A stretch of DNA of 64,000 nt, from NCBI RefSeq assembly GCF_005796185.1, contig NZ_VAHM01000018.1:1-64000 (forward strand). The letters are read 5' to 3'. This document shows, in pieces, positions 1-9,746 of the stretch; within the stretch, counting starts at the first letter, position 1; each line of letters opens with the position of its first letter. The notes under the pieces were generated by a model. That model worked only from the letters and a program-made list of their open reading frames with translations, searched no databases and had not been told where the DNA came from. Made by a program: the position numbers and the translations under genes. The DNA is from Pseudarthrobacter sp. NamB4. GTDB taxonomy: Bacteria; Actinomycetota; Actinomycetes; Actinomycetales; Micrococcaceae.

Positions 1-33
1 CGCCGGCAGATCGGCGTGTGCAACGAAACGCAT
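1..33 (-). CDS. 5' end of an unidentified gene leaving the window
   Basis: The minus strand has an ATG at position 33 preceded by GGAGTCCTTA, which provides a good ribosome binding site. The readable start is MRFVAHADLPA with no stop before the window edge. Eleven residues are too few to assign a family. It is transcribed away from the arsenic genes. Confidence 0.4.
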   Translation of the reverse strand, partial: MRFVAHADLPA

Positions 34-379
34 TAAGGACTCCTTTGTTCTTCGTGGGGTGCACAGTCGCTGCCTTCCAGGGGCCAGGTGGAAGGGCTGG
101 ACGGGAGCAAGGCTAAGGTGGCGAAATCAGCGTGCCGTGCTGATCTTCCTCAAGATTAGGTCGCTGGCAAGAGCACAGCTAGCCTCTTGGTTGCCGATGT
201 TTGATACTAATTTTCCGGCCCAGCCCGCGGAGAGGCAGCGACCCTCAGGGGCTTACGCTTGCTGCCCCAATTGCATGAATGCCCCAGATGGAGAATGACA
301 AATAAGCGCAGCACATGACGGAGCAACCGCGCGCTGGCCGATCGGCTGCTCGCCATGCGAGCCAGCCGGAAAGCCATCT

Positions 380-408
380 CACCTGACGTAAAACATTTCC
401 GTCAGGTG
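380..408. repeat. Inverted repeat CACCTGACG / CGTCAGGTG
   Basis: Nine-base perfect arms (380-388 and 400-408) flank an A/T-rich 11-base loop. There is no T-run, so it is not a convincing terminator. Related CCTGAC motifs recur further right in the same noncoding block. Confidence 0.55.
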
Positions 409-421
409 TCGCTAACACGAC

Positions 422-449
422 TAGTCCAACCCGCTGGTTGGCTGGACTA
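422..449. repeat. Overlapping dyads TAGTCCA / TGGACTA and CCAACC / GGTTGG
   Basis: Arms at 422-428 and 443-449 pair over seven bases, and an alternative inner stem pairs 426-431 with 436-441. The two stems are mutually exclusive. Role unknown. Confidence 0.45.
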
Positions 450-1020
450 TGAGTACGAAATCCACCTGACCGTAAAGGCACGGGAAAAATTTCAGGATGC
501 AGGGGAAACACAAAACAACACAGCAACGTGCCCAGGGTCGACTTCTTCCATAGAGTGCTCGCGTCATCCAGAGCAAAAAACCTGTTGAAGATCAGCGACA
601 GGGAACGAATCGCTCTGGCGGTGCCAACGGCCAAGGGGACAAATGCCGGCGGGCAGTAGGGGTGAGGAATACCGCTAGTGGCCTCTGCCCATAATGCCGG
701 AGTGCAATTCGTGCTTGCTGAAGGTTGGTTAAGTCCCCACAACATCAGGTGACCAAGACCGACATCGCACACTCTGCGGCAGCTGCGGGGTGGGGTGACG
801 GTGAAGTACACCCACCCTGACGTCAGGCAAGCCCGAAAAACCGTCAGAATAGAATGAGCTTGTCCTTTCCTGACGGAGGCTGAACAAAGCTCCAAGAGCC
901 AAATCGGACACTTCTGGCCCGGCTCGGGTGTCAACCACACTGCGACGCGCTCCCGGTCTTGGTATTTGCTGAATCCGGAACCGGCCGGCTGACGCGCCCT
1001 TGGAGGCAGTCGGACGCGTG

Positions 1021-1371
1021 CTATAGCGCGGACAGGATCCCGGCAACGTCGTCCAGGGCACCGGGGACCAGGGAGTAGTAGGCCCAGGTCCCGCGCTTCT
1101 CCCGGTGCAGGATCCCGGCTTCAACCAGGATCTTGAGGTGGTGGGAGACGGTGGGCTGCCCCAGGTCGAGGGGCCCGGTCAGGTCGCAGACGCAGGACTC
1201 CCCCGCCTCTTCACCCTTCACGATGGACAGCAGGCGCAGGCGGTTGGGATCGGCCAGCGCCTTGAAGACGAGAGCTTTCTGCTGGGCTTCCTCGGCGCTG
1301 AGCGCCGGCTTGGCCGAGGGAACGCAGCAGGAAGCATCGACGGCGGGGTCAAGGGTCTGCAGGGGGTTCAT
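1021..1371 (-). CDS. arsR: ArsR/SmtB-family arsenic-responsive repressor
   Basis: A winged-helix repressor expected to release its operator on binding As(III) or Sb(III). The HTH recognition segment GQPTVSHHLKILVEAGI is clear, and it carries the ArsR-type metalloid motif ESCVCDLT, plus an N-terminal vicinal Cys pair (ASCC). It diverges from the acr3-arsC-trxB genes, the classic arrangement for autoregulated ars loci. Start is uncertain: ATG codons lie at 1398, 1380 and 1371, none with a well-spaced Shine-Dalgarno; 1371 (MNPLQTL) was chosen because the dyad operator would otherwise fall against or inside the coding region. About 116 residues from this start. Confidence 0.9.
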   Translation of the reverse strand: MNPLQTLDPAVDASCCVPSAKPALSAEEAQQKALVFKALADPNRLRLLSIVKGEEAGESCVCDLTGPLDLGQPTVSHHLKILVEAGILHREKRGTWAYYSLVPGALDDVAGILSAL

Positions 1372-1393
1372 GACTCCCATTATGCAGTAGATT

Positions 1394-1439
1394 GACATCC
1401 GTCGATATAGCCCGGAATACTGCAGATATCGATTTTCAT
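1394..1439. promoter_or_regulatory. Candidate ArsR operator between divergent ars genes
   Basis: An imperfect inverted repeat: GACATCCGTCGATAT (1394-1408) faces ATATCGATTTTCAT (1426-1439). On the minus strand TTGATG, a 17-base spacer and TATTCC could be the arsR promoter inside this dyad. Placement between arsR and acr3 supports an operator; binding is inferred. Confidence 0.5.
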
Positions 1440-1461
1440 CAATCTAAGCACCAGGAGCCCA

Positions 1462-2553
1462 GTGAGCACCCCGACCGAGACAATGCCCGCGCCAGGGGAA
1501 GCCGTCGTCGGCAAACTCTCCACCCTGGACCGCTTCCTCCCGGTATGGATTGTCGCTGCCATGGTGCTGGGACTGCTGCTGGGCAACCTGGTCCCCGGCC
1601 TGAACACAGCATTGGAAGCGGTCAAGGTGGGCGAAGTGTCCCTGCCCATCGCCGTGGGCCTGCTGGTGATGATGTACCCGGTGCTGGCCAAGGTCCGTTA
1701 CGACCAGGCCCACCGCGTCATCGCGGACAAGAAGCTCATGGTTTCCTCACTGGTGATCAATTGGGTCCTGGCCCCGGCGTTCATGTTCGCCCTTGCATGG
1801 CTCTTCCTGGCGGATCTTCCCGAGTACCGGACAGGCCTGATCATCGTTGGCCTCGCCCGCTGCATCGCCATGGTGATGATCTGGAATGACCTTGCCTGCG
1901 GGGACCGGGAGTCCGCGGCCGTCCTGGTGGCCATCAACTCCGTCTTCCAGGTTGTGGCCTTCGGCGCGCTCGGCTGGTTCTACCTGCAGCTCCTGCCGTC
2001 CTGGCTGGGACTGCCCACCACCAGCGCCGATTTCTCCTTCCGGGCCATTACCCTCTCGGTGCTGGTCTTCCTGGGCGTCCCGCTGCTGGCCGGTTTCCTC
2101 ACCCGTACCGTCGGCGAGAAAGCCAGGGGCCGCGACTGGTATGAGGGGACGCTCCTCCCCAAACTCGGCCCGTGGGCACTCTACGGCCTGCTGTTCACCA
2201 TCACCCTCCTCTTCGCCCTGCAGGGCGGGACCATCACCGCCCGCCCGCTGGATGTTGCCCGGATCGCGCTTCCACTGCTGGTCTACTTTGTGGTGGTATT
2301 CGGCGCCGGCATGCTGATCGGCAAATGGCTCGGCCTTGGCTACGCCAAGACAACCACCCTCGCTTTCACCGCCGCCGGTAACAACTTCGAACTGGCCATC
2401 GCCGTGGCGATTGGCACCTTCGGCGTGACGTCCGGCCAGGCGCTTGCCGGCGTCGTTGGCCCCTTGATTGAGGTGCCGGCACTTGTTGCACTGGTGTATG
2501 CGGCCCTCTGGGCCCGCATTCGCTTCTTCAGCCCCGCCCCCGCCTCCCTCTGA
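1462..2553 (+). CDS. acr3: ACR3-family arsenite efflux permease
   Basis: A 363-residue membrane carrier that exports As(III) (and in some members Sb(III)) using the proton motive force. About ten hydrophobic spans are evident, and the ACR3 core with the conserved cysteine is present near residues 130-155 (GLARCIAMVMIWNDLACGD). A GTG start at 1462 is preceded by GGAG about six bases upstream. It is followed 26 bases later by arsC, which supplies its arsenite substrate, and is divergent from arsR, so it should be induced by arsenic. Length is normal for bacterial ACR3 and no lesion was seen. Confidence 0.93.
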   Translation: MSTPTETMPAPGEAVVGKLSTLDRFLPVWIVAAMVLGLLLGNLVPGLNTALEAVKVGEVSLPIAVGLLVMMYPVLAKVRYDQAHRVIADKKLMVSSLVINWVLAPAFMFALAWLFLADLPEYRTGLIIVGLARCIAMVMIWNDLACGDRESAAVLVAINSVFQVVAFGALGWFYLQLLPSWLGLPTTSADFSFRAITLSVLVFLGVPLLAGFLTRTVGEKARGRDWYEGTLLPKLGPWALYGLLFTITLLFALQGGTITARPLDVARIALPLLVYFVVVFGAGMLIGKWLGLGYAKTTTLAFTAAGNNFELAIAVAIGTFGVTSGQALAGVVGPLIEVPALVALVYAALWARIRFFSPAPASL

Positions 2554-2579
2554 CCCGCACTACATCCCTGGAGAACTTC

Positions 2580-3002
2580 ATGAGCACCGAAACCGACAAG
2601 AAGCCGTCCGTCCTGTTCGTCTGCGTCCACAATGCCGGCCGCTCCCAGATGGCCGCAGCGTTCCTCACCTCGCTGTCCAAGGGCTCCATTGAAGTACGGT
2701 CTGCCGGCTCCCAGCCTGCGGACAGGATCAACCCGGCCGCCGTCGAGGCCATGGCCGAGGTGGGAATCGACATGTCCGCCGAGGTTCCCAAGGTCCTGAC
2801 CACCGAGGCGGTGAAGGAATCCGATGTGGTGATTACCATGGGCTGTGGCGATGATTGCCCTTACTTCCCCGGCAAACGGTACGAGGACTGGGTCCTGGAG
2901 GACCCGGCAGGCAAGGGTGTGGATTCCGTCCGCCCCATCCGCGACGAGATCAAGGGACGCATTGAGGAACTGATTGCATCCCTGACCCCCGCCGCCAAGT
3001 AG
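2580..3002 (+). CDS. arsC: Arsenate reductase, low-molecular-weight phosphatase fold
   Basis: Reduces arsenate to arsenite for export by the adjacent Acr3. The P-loop CVHNAGRS (Cys15, Arg21) is the catalytic loop of the LMW-PTP-like ArsC class, and a further Cys-containing stretch [12 protein letters not shown] follows near residues 92-103. The C-terminal signature [16 protein letters not shown] is typical of actinobacterial members, which may use mycothiol/mycoredoxin or thioredoxin as reductant; which one cannot be told here, although the next gene is a thioredoxin-reductase homologue. ATG at 2580 has GGAG seven bases upstream. 140 residues, full length. Confidence 0.92.
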   Translation: MSTETDKKPSVLFVCVHNAGRSQMAAAFLTSLSKGSIEVRSAGSQPADRINPAAVEAMAEVGIDMSAEVPKVLTTEAVKESDVVITMGCGDDCPYFPGKRYEDWVLEDPAGKGVDSVRPIRDEIKGRIEELIASLTPAAK

Positions 3003-3045
3003 CACCGCGCCAACCAGCACCAGCCCCGACCACCAGGAGACTCCA

Positions 3046-4035
3046 GTGAGCGACACCGTGAACACCGAACAGCTGATCATCATCGGCTCCGGCCCCGCCG
3101 GCTACACCGCAGCCATCTACGCCGCGCGCGCCGGGCTCAAGCCCCTGGTCCTGGCCGGTTCCGTTACCGCCGGCGGCGCCCTGATGAACACCACCGAAGT
3201 GGAAAACTTCCCGGGCTTCCCGGGCGGCATCCAGGGCCCGGAGCTCATGGACGGGCTGCAGCAGCAGGCGGAAAAGTTCGGCGCGCAGGTGATGTTCGAC
3301 GACGTCACGGAGGTCACGCTGGCCGGTCACCTCAAGCGCGTGGTCACCGGCGGCGGGGAAACCTATGAGGCCCCGGCCGTCATCCTCGCCACCGGCTCCG
3401 CCTACAAGGAACTCGGCCTGCCGGAGGAGAAGAAGTTCAGCGGCCACGGGGTTTCCTGGTGCGCCACCTGCGACGGTTTCTTCTTCCGTGACCAGGACAT
3501 CATCGTGGTCGGCGGCGGCGATTCGGCCATGGAGGAAGCGATGTTCCTAACCCGTTTCGGAAAGTCCGTCACCGTCGTCGTGCGCAGGGAGGAACTCCGG
3601 GCCTCCCGCATTATGGCCCAGCGTGCCAAGGACAACCCCAAGATCAGCTTCGCCTGGAACTCCGCGGTGACCGCCATCCACGGCGACGGCAAGGTCACCG
3701 GCGTGACGCTCACTGACACCCGAAGCGGGGAGACCCGGCACCAGGCAGCCACCGGCATCTTCGTCGCCATTGGCCATGTCCCGCGCACTGAGCTGGTGGC
3801 CGGGCAGGTGGAGCTCGATGACGAGGGCTACATCAAGGTGGACTCCCCCACCACCGTCACCAACCTCTCCGGCGTCTTCGCGTGCGGGGACGCAGTGGAC
3901 CACCGCTACCGGCAGGCCATCACCGCCGCCGGCACCGGCTGCGCCGCCGCCCTCGACGCCGAGCGCTACCTGGCAGCACTCGAGGACGCGGACAGCATAG
4001 CCACTGCCCTGGTGGAGGAACCCACCCACGCCTAG
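3046..4035 (+). CDS. trxB: Thioredoxin reductase-like flavoprotein of the arsenic operon
   Basis: An NADPH- and FAD-dependent disulfide reductase of 329 residues. The N-terminal FAD site [17 protein letters not shown], the redox motif [10 protein letters not shown] and the NADPH-binding [10 protein letters not shown] are all intact, in the order expected for TrxB. The final FAD-contact segment [21 protein letters not shown] is also present. It lies 43 bases after arsC, same strand, so it is probably co-induced and feeds electrons to arsenate reduction. GTG start with CAGGAGAC upstream. A housekeeping trxB may exist elsewhere; this copy's dedication to arsenic is inferred from context. Confidence 0.92.
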   Translation: MSDTVNTEQLIIIGSGPAGYTAAIYAARAGLKPLVLAGSVTAGGALMNTTEVENFPGFPGGIQGPELMDGLQQQAEKFGAQVMFDDVTEVTLAGHLKRVVTGGGETYEAPAVILATGSAYKELGLPEEKKFSGHGVSWCATCDGFFFRDQDIIVVGGGDSAMEEAMFLTRFGKSVTVVVRREELRASRIMAQRAKDNPKISFAWNSAVTAIHGDGKVTGVTLTDTRSGETRHQAATGIFVAIGHVPRTELVAGQVELDDEGYIKVDSPTTVTNLSGVFACGDAVDHRYRQAITAAGTGCAAALDAERYLAALEDADSIATALVEEPTHA

Positions 4036-4078
4036 CGCCACGCCTGCCGCTTTGCGAACGGACGGAACCGAGGACCCG

Positions 4079-4330
4079 ATGCATGCAGCCAAGAACCTTC
4101 CCGTCGCGGTGATCGGGGCGGGCCCGGGGTTCTCGCCGTGGCGGTTCAACGTGGACTGCCGGCAACTGAATCCGGCTGACGGCATCTACCCCATGGCCAC
4201 CAGCACGGACATGCCCATCACCACATCGACCCAGGACGCCAGAGGCGATCAGCACCGTCACTCCGTTGGCGCTAATGGACGTAGTGGGTACTCGAATTCC
4301 GGCACGCACCCGTTTCGCGGTACTTGGGCC
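4079..4330 (+). pseudogene. Deleted flavoprotein monooxygenase-like remnant
   Basis: The reading MHAAKNLPVAVIGAGP is a Rossmann FAD-binding start of the flavoprotein type often found at the end of actinobacterial ars operons. It then jumps directly into FSPWRFNVD, a segment that normally lies several tens of residues later in that family, so the part in between has been lost. What follows has no resemblance to the family. The piece is in frame only across the junction and is not expected to be functional. The assignment to an ArsO-like protein is from remembered family motifs. Confidence 0.55.
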
Positions 4331-4353
4331 GCTTCGGCGCCTGCGGCAGCGGG

Positions 4354-4779
4354 CTAAGTGCCGGTTGCCCTCGGCCGCCACAGCACCACAGCCTGGGACC
4401 GGGGCCGGGGACGCTGGCCGCGTGCCAGGCTCACCACATCTCCCGCCGCGCCTGCGGCGAAGATCCGCGCGTCAAGCGACTGGCGGCGCCTGCCGAGTTC
4501 CTCGGTCAGTTCCGTAATCCGGCTCTGCAGGGCTGCCACCTGGTTTTCAAGTTCCAGGATCCGTTTGATCCCTTCCAGCGAAACGCCTTCCTGGGACAAC
4601 CGCTGCACTTCACGCAGCATGTTGACGTCCCGCTGGGAGTAGCGGCGGGACTTGCCGGGGGCGCGGCTGGGCGAAACGATTCCCAACCGGTCGTACTGGC
4701 GCAGCGTCTGGGGGTGCATGTCCGCGAGCTCAGCCGCCACCGAAATCACGAAGATGGGCTGGTCAGCATTGATGTCCAA
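4354..4779 (-). CDS. hspR: HspR, MerR-type heat-shock repressor
   Basis: A 141-residue repressor that binds HAIR sequences and silences the dnaK operon, with DnaK acting as co-repressor in the known systems. The MerR-type HTH is at residues about 11-45 (FVISVAAELADMHPQTLRQYDR) followed by SRRYSQRDVNMLREVQRL, and a coiled-coil segment near 70-100. It is the last gene of dnaK-grpE-dnaJ-hspR, 15 bases after dnaJ, giving a feedback loop. Two matching HAIR boxes sit at the operon promoter. The C-terminal tail after residue 105 is basic and low in family resemblance, as usual. Confidence 0.95.
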   Translation of the reverse strand: MDINADQPIFVISVAAELADMHPQTLRQYDRLGIVSPSRAPGKSRRYSQRDVNMLREVQRLSQEGVSLEGIKRILELENQVAALQSRITELTEELGRRRQSLDARIFAAGAAGDVVSLARGQRPRPRSQAVVLWRPRATGT

Positions 4780-4794
4780 GACACACCTCCCCTG

Positions 4795-5766
4795 CTACAA
4801 CCGGGCCTTGGCGGCCAGGCCCTCGCGGACGTCGGCTCCGGCAGTGGCCTCGGCGAAAGCCTTGACCGCAGCTTCGGCTTCCTTGTTCAGGTTCTTGGGA
4901 ACGGCGACGTCGATGGTCACCAGCAGGTCGCCGGTCCCCTTGGACGTCTTCACGCCTTTGCCCTTGACCCGCAGCGTACGGCCCGACGGCGTTCCCGCCG
5001 GAACGCGGACCCGCACCCTTTCGCCGTCAATGGTGGGCACCTCCACGTCCGCCCCCAAAGCAGCTTCGGGGAAGGTGACCGGAACGTGGATGCGGAGGTT
5101 GTCGCCGTCGCGCGTGTAGAACGGATGCGGCTGGACTGCGACGGTCACCACCAGGTCACCGTTGCCGGCGGCACCGGGCTGGCCCTTGCCCCGTACGCGC
5201 ACCTTCTGACCGTCCTTGATTCCCGCCGGAACACGGACGTCGATCACTTCACCGCTGGGTTCCCGCAGGCCGATGGTGGTGCCGCGGATGGAGCCGGCAA
5301 AGGAAATGCTCGTGGAAGCGGTGCGGTCGGCACCCTTCTGCGGGGTCCGCTGGTATCCGGTCTGGCCGAAGCCACTGCCGAACAGGTCGGCGAATTCGGG
5401 CGGAATGCCGCCGGCGGAGGGGTTGAACCCGCCCGCATGCCGGCCGGTGTTGCCAGTAAAGAGGCCGCCGAACAGGTCCTCGAAGCCGCCGTTGCCGGCC
5501 CCTGCCCCGCCGGGAGCGAAGCGGGCACCGCCGCCCATGGCCCTGATGGCGTCGTACTGCTGGCGCTCATCCGGATCCGAGAGCACCGAGTAGGCCTCGG
5601 AAATGTCCTTGAACTTCTTCTCGGCAGCGGCGTTCCCCGCATTCGTATCAGGGTGGTGCTGCCGCGCGAGCTTCCGGTAGGCCTTCTTGATGTCGGCGTC
5701 GGAAGCGTCCTTGGCAACACCAAGGATCTTGTAAAAGTCCTTGTCCACCCAATCCTGGCTAGCCAA
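4795..5766 (-). CDS. dnaJ: DnaJ/CbpA-type co-chaperone without zinc finger
   Basis: A J-domain protein that delivers substrates to DnaK and stimulates its ATPase. The J domain spans residues about 8-75 with the HPD motif in RQHHPDTN; a G/F-rich linker follows (roughly 80-145), then two beta-barrel substrate domains (150-300). No CXXCXGXG repeats occur, so this is a class II protein (CbpA-like), as common in the hspR-linked gene of actinobacteria; a zinc-finger DnaJ would be encoded elsewhere. ATG at 5766 has GAAAGGAA upstream. 323 residues, intact. Confidence 0.94.
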   Translation of the reverse strand: MASQDWVDKDFYKILGVAKDASDADIKKAYRKLARQHHPDTNAGNAAAEKKFKDISEAYSVLSDPDERQQYDAIRAMGGGARFAPGGAGAGNGGFEDLFGGLFTGNTGRHAGGFNPSAGGIPPEFADLFGSGFGQTGYQRTPQKGADRTASTSISFAGSIRGTTIGLREPSGEVIDVRVPAGIKDGQKVRVRGKGQPGAAGNGDLVVTVAVQPHPFYTRDGDNLRIHVPVTFPEAALGADVEVPTIDGERVRVRVPAGTPSGRTLRVKGKGVKTSKGTGDLLVTIDVAVPKNLNKEAEAAVKAFAEATAGADVREGLAAKARL

Positions 5767-5806
5767 TGGCGTTTCCTTTCAAAGTCTTCTAACTAACAGC
5801 TCTCCG

Positions 5807-5908
5807 CGGTACAGGGGCCCCCGCCCCTACGCTGGACGGCCAAGGATCTGCGATCCTCAGCCGCCCAGCTTCGGCAGGCCCGATGCCACTCCCGGGGCCC
5901 CTGTACCG
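5807..5908. repeat. Nested palindromic element between grpE and dnaJ
   Basis: Perfect 15-base outer arms (CGGTACAGGGGCCCC at 5807-5821, its complement at 5894-5908) enclose an inner hairpin with 10-base arms (5831-5840 and 5860-5869, one mismatch) that itself holds GGATC/GATCC. The element fills most of the 178-base gap separating two genes that are usually close. It could be a MITE-like insertion, an RNA processing site or an attenuator. Confidence 0.75.
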
Positions 5909-5944
5909 CTCCGAGCTATGTTGTTACCTCACCTTAGGCGAGGC

Positions 5945-6640
5945 TCACGCCGGAACCGCGACGATGACCTGTGCCGCGCGGAGGACGCGGTCGCCTGACT
6001 TGTAGCCTGAGCGGAGCACCTGGCTGACCGTGTCAACTTCGATGTCCTCGCCGGGCTGCTGGATCAGGGCCTCGTGGATCGTGGGATCGAACTCCACGCC
6101 GGTCTCGTCGATCCGGGTCAGGCCGTACGTCTTCAACGCGTTCTCCAGCTTGTTCGCGATCGCGGCGAACGGACCATCCGCCAGATCGCCGTGCTGCCGG
6201 GCTGCATCAACGTCGTCCAGAACCGGAAGCAGGGAGTTCAGGACGCCGATCACGGCCATCTCCCCTGCCACGGCGCGGTCGCGTTCGACCCGCTTGCGGT
6301 AATTGACGTACTCGGCCTGCAGGCGGAGCAGGTCGTTCCTCAGCTCCGCCGCTTCCGCACTGGCAGAACCGGCGGGTGCCGCGCCCTGGGCCACGGATTC
6401 CTCCGCCGGCACCTCAACGCGGTTGAGGATCTCCTCAGCCTGAGCCAGCGCGTCGCCGTCGGCATCCTGCGAGGCCGAGGCCGGCCCGGTCCCGGCGCCC
6501 GGGGCGGAGTGGTCGCCCTCGGGGTGCCGTGCCTGTCCGGTCACCGGGTCAACCTTGCGGTTGTCCCTGATGACCGGCTCATCGTTGTGCCTGCTCTGGT
6601 CGGTGGAAGTGTGCTCTTCCTCGTTACCGTGATGGGGCAT
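5945..6640 (-). CDS. grpE: GrpE nucleotide exchange factor
   Basis: Promotes ADP release from DnaK. The 231-residue protein has a long acidic, disordered N-terminus (about 1-95), a coiled-coil dimerisation helix (ELRNDLLRLQAEYVNYRKRVERDR, which is the family core), and the C-terminal beta domain ending in GYKSGDRVLRAAQVIVAVPA. Its ATG lies two bases after the dnaK stop, so translation is probably coupled. The N-terminal extension is longer than in E. coli but usual in actinobacteria. Confidence 0.95.
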   Translation of the reverse strand: MPHHGNEEEHTSTDQSRHNDEPVIRDNRKVDPVTGQARHPEGDHSAPGAGTGPASASQDADGDALAQAEEILNRVEVPAEESVAQGAAPAGSASAEAAELRNDLLRLQAEYVNYRKRVERDRAVAGEMAVIGVLNSLLPVLDDVDAARQHGDLADGPFAAIANKLENALKTYGLTRIDETGVEFDPTIHEALIQQPGEDIEVDTVSQVLRSGYKSGDRVLRAAQVIVAVPA

Positions 6641-6642
6641 GA

Positions 6643-8603
<1,961 letters not shown>

Positions 8604-8610
8604 TCAGAAG

Positions 8611-8629
8611 TTGAGTGGAGTGCGCTCAA
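8611..8629. promoter_or_regulatory. HAIR box 2 (HspR operator)
   Basis: TTGAGT-N7-GCTCAA, a second HAIR-type inverted repeat just upstream of the -35. Two boxes bracketing one promoter suggest cooperative HspR repression. Confidence 0.9.
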
Positions 8630-8703
8630 CTTCTAGGCGCTGCGCTGGTCACGGTGGTGTTTTTCCCTGCAATGGCGCGGATCCTGCAGCTTAAAGGGAA
8701 CGA

Positions 8704-8740
8704 CGGCGGTTCTCCATTTTCGCTATGGGAGAACCGCCGC
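8704..8740 (-). terminator. Hairpin terminator after the DGDYG repeat gene
   Basis: CGGCGGTTCTCC (8704-8715) pairs with GGAGAACCGCCG (8729-8740) across a 13-base loop. It lies between the repeat-protein gene and the dnaK promoter and would insulate them. A T5 run follows on the plus strand and a weaker TTCCCTTT on the minus strand. Confidence 0.7.
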
Positions 8741-8761
8741 CGCACGTTTTTCGTTGACCTG

Positions 8762-9196
8762 CTAGCGCTCGCTCTCGCGACCGCCATGCAGCGGACCGCG
8801 CTCCTCGGCCGTCGTATTCACCTGCCGGTCCGTGAGGCCTTCGCGGATGCCATCGGTTGCGCGGGCGGAACTGGCAGCTCCGGCATCACCGTAGTCGCCG
8901 TCCGGGTACTCCCCGTCCTCGAGGTCTTCGCGCTCAGTACCGACCCCCCCGGCCGGACCGTAGTCGCCACTGGCGTAGCCGCCCTGTTCGAGGTCATCGC
9001 GAGGGGTGTCGCTGACGCCTGCAGCACCGTAATCACCGTCCGCGTACTCGCCACCCTCGAGGCCTTCGCCACGGGCGCCTGCCGCACCTGCATCACCATA
9101 GTCGCCGTCCACATACTGCCCACCCTCGCCTTCCAGCCCAGGGGCCGTGCTTCCCCTTCGCGGCTCCTCGCCAGGGATTTCCGGGTTCTCAGTCAT
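8762..9196 (-). CDS. Four-repeat acidic DGDYG protein
   Basis: A 144-residue, strongly acidic, Gly/Asp/Tyr-rich protein with no signal peptide, membrane span or known catalytic motif. Residues about 27-118 are four tandem repeats with an exact 23-residue period (tyrosines at 28, 51, 74 and 97), consensus Y-x-(D/S)-G-D-Y-G-x-A-G followed by a charged segment ending near LE-x-G. ATG at 9196 has AAAGGAGA upstream and a hairpin terminator follows, so it is a real monocistronic gene. It is probably disordered or low-complexity. Function unknown; its place next to the heat-shock operon suggests but does not show a stress role. Confidence 0.8.
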   Translation of the reverse strand: MTENPEIPGEEPRRGSTAPGLEGEGGQYVDGDYGDAGAAGARGEGLEGGEYADGDYGAAGVSDTPRDDLEQGGYASGDYGPAGGVGTEREDLEDGEYPDGDYGDAGAASSARATDGIREGLTDRQVNTTAEERGPLHGGRESER

Positions 9197-9244
9197 GGTG
9201 CATCTCTCCTTTGAGTTCCGCGTCCATGCGGGCGCATTGGCAGT

Positions 9245-9642
9245 CTATCGAGCGGGTGTTTCCGCCAACAGGGCCTCAGCCCGGCCCGGACGCTCCTCAA
9301 ACTCCTGCCGCGCCAGTTTGCTGGGCCACCAGATGCGGGGACCGATGTCGTAGGCCAGGGCGGGCACCAGCAGCGAGCGCACCAGCACGGTATCCGGCAG
9401 CACGCCGAAGGCCACGATGAAGGCAAGCTGCACCAAGAACATGATGGGGATGACGCCCAGGGCCGCGAAGGTGGCAGCGAGCGGGTGCCGTGCTTGAGCG
9501 ATTCCTCGCGGACTCCGCTTATCAGGAAGATGTTGTAGTCCACGCCAAGGGCTACCAGGAAAACGAAGCCGAAAAGAGGCACCGTGGCGTCCGCGCCGGG
9601 GAAGCCCAGGATGTTGTTGAGGAAGAGGGCAGAAACTCCCAT
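9245..9642 (-). pseudogene. MMPL transporter, C-terminal fragment with internal deletion
   Basis: The frame beginning MGVSALFLNNILGFPG and running through FGFVFLVALGVDYNIFLI is MMPL transmembrane sequence. After VREESLKHGTR it shifts frame: the continuation LAATFAALGVIPIMFLVQ to WWPSKLARQEFEE is found in another frame, and about twenty codons expected between them are missing. The reading stops at 9245. The preceding MMPL part lies about 960 bases upstream (10600-11332), so the gene is both interrupted and internally deleted. Confidence 0.8.
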
Positions 9643-9746
9643 GGCACCGTAGGAATCTCAATGATGTTGGCGAGTGCTTGACATCCCGAGTGACGGGGTC
9701 GATGTTTGGCATGTCCAACACATCCAGACCATCCCAAGGAGCAGAT

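Larger units (their letters stand above)
34..1020. other. About 1 kb noncoding region with dyad repeats
   Basis: No frame here gives a protein with the codon use of the neighbours or a recognisable domain; the longest open frame (minus strand, about 245-940) is rich in Cys, Trp and Ser in a way typical of chance translation. The stretch is visibly less GC-rich than the flanking genes. It carries several inverted repeats around a CCTGAC core (near 380-408, 463, 812-822 and 865) and a second hairpin at 422-449. It may be a degraded mobile-element or former gene region between the left-hand gene and the arsenic island; this origin is inference. Confidence 0.5.

Noticed and set aside
245..940. 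Open frame of about 230 codons on the minus strand in the left noncoding region
   Set aside because: Cys-, Trp- and Ser-rich translation without domain pattern, no ribosome site, and composition unlike neighbouring genes.
4324..5796. Long open frame of 490 codons antisense to hspR and dnaJ
   Set aside because: It mirrors the codon phase of the real genes; high GC at third positions opens antisense frames. The dnaJ and hspR motifs are unambiguous on the other strand.
8844..9119. Regular repeats that could be taken for a CRISPR array
   Set aside because: The period is an exact multiple of three and encodes 23-residue protein repeats; the repeat units diverge at wobble positions and there are no spacers.
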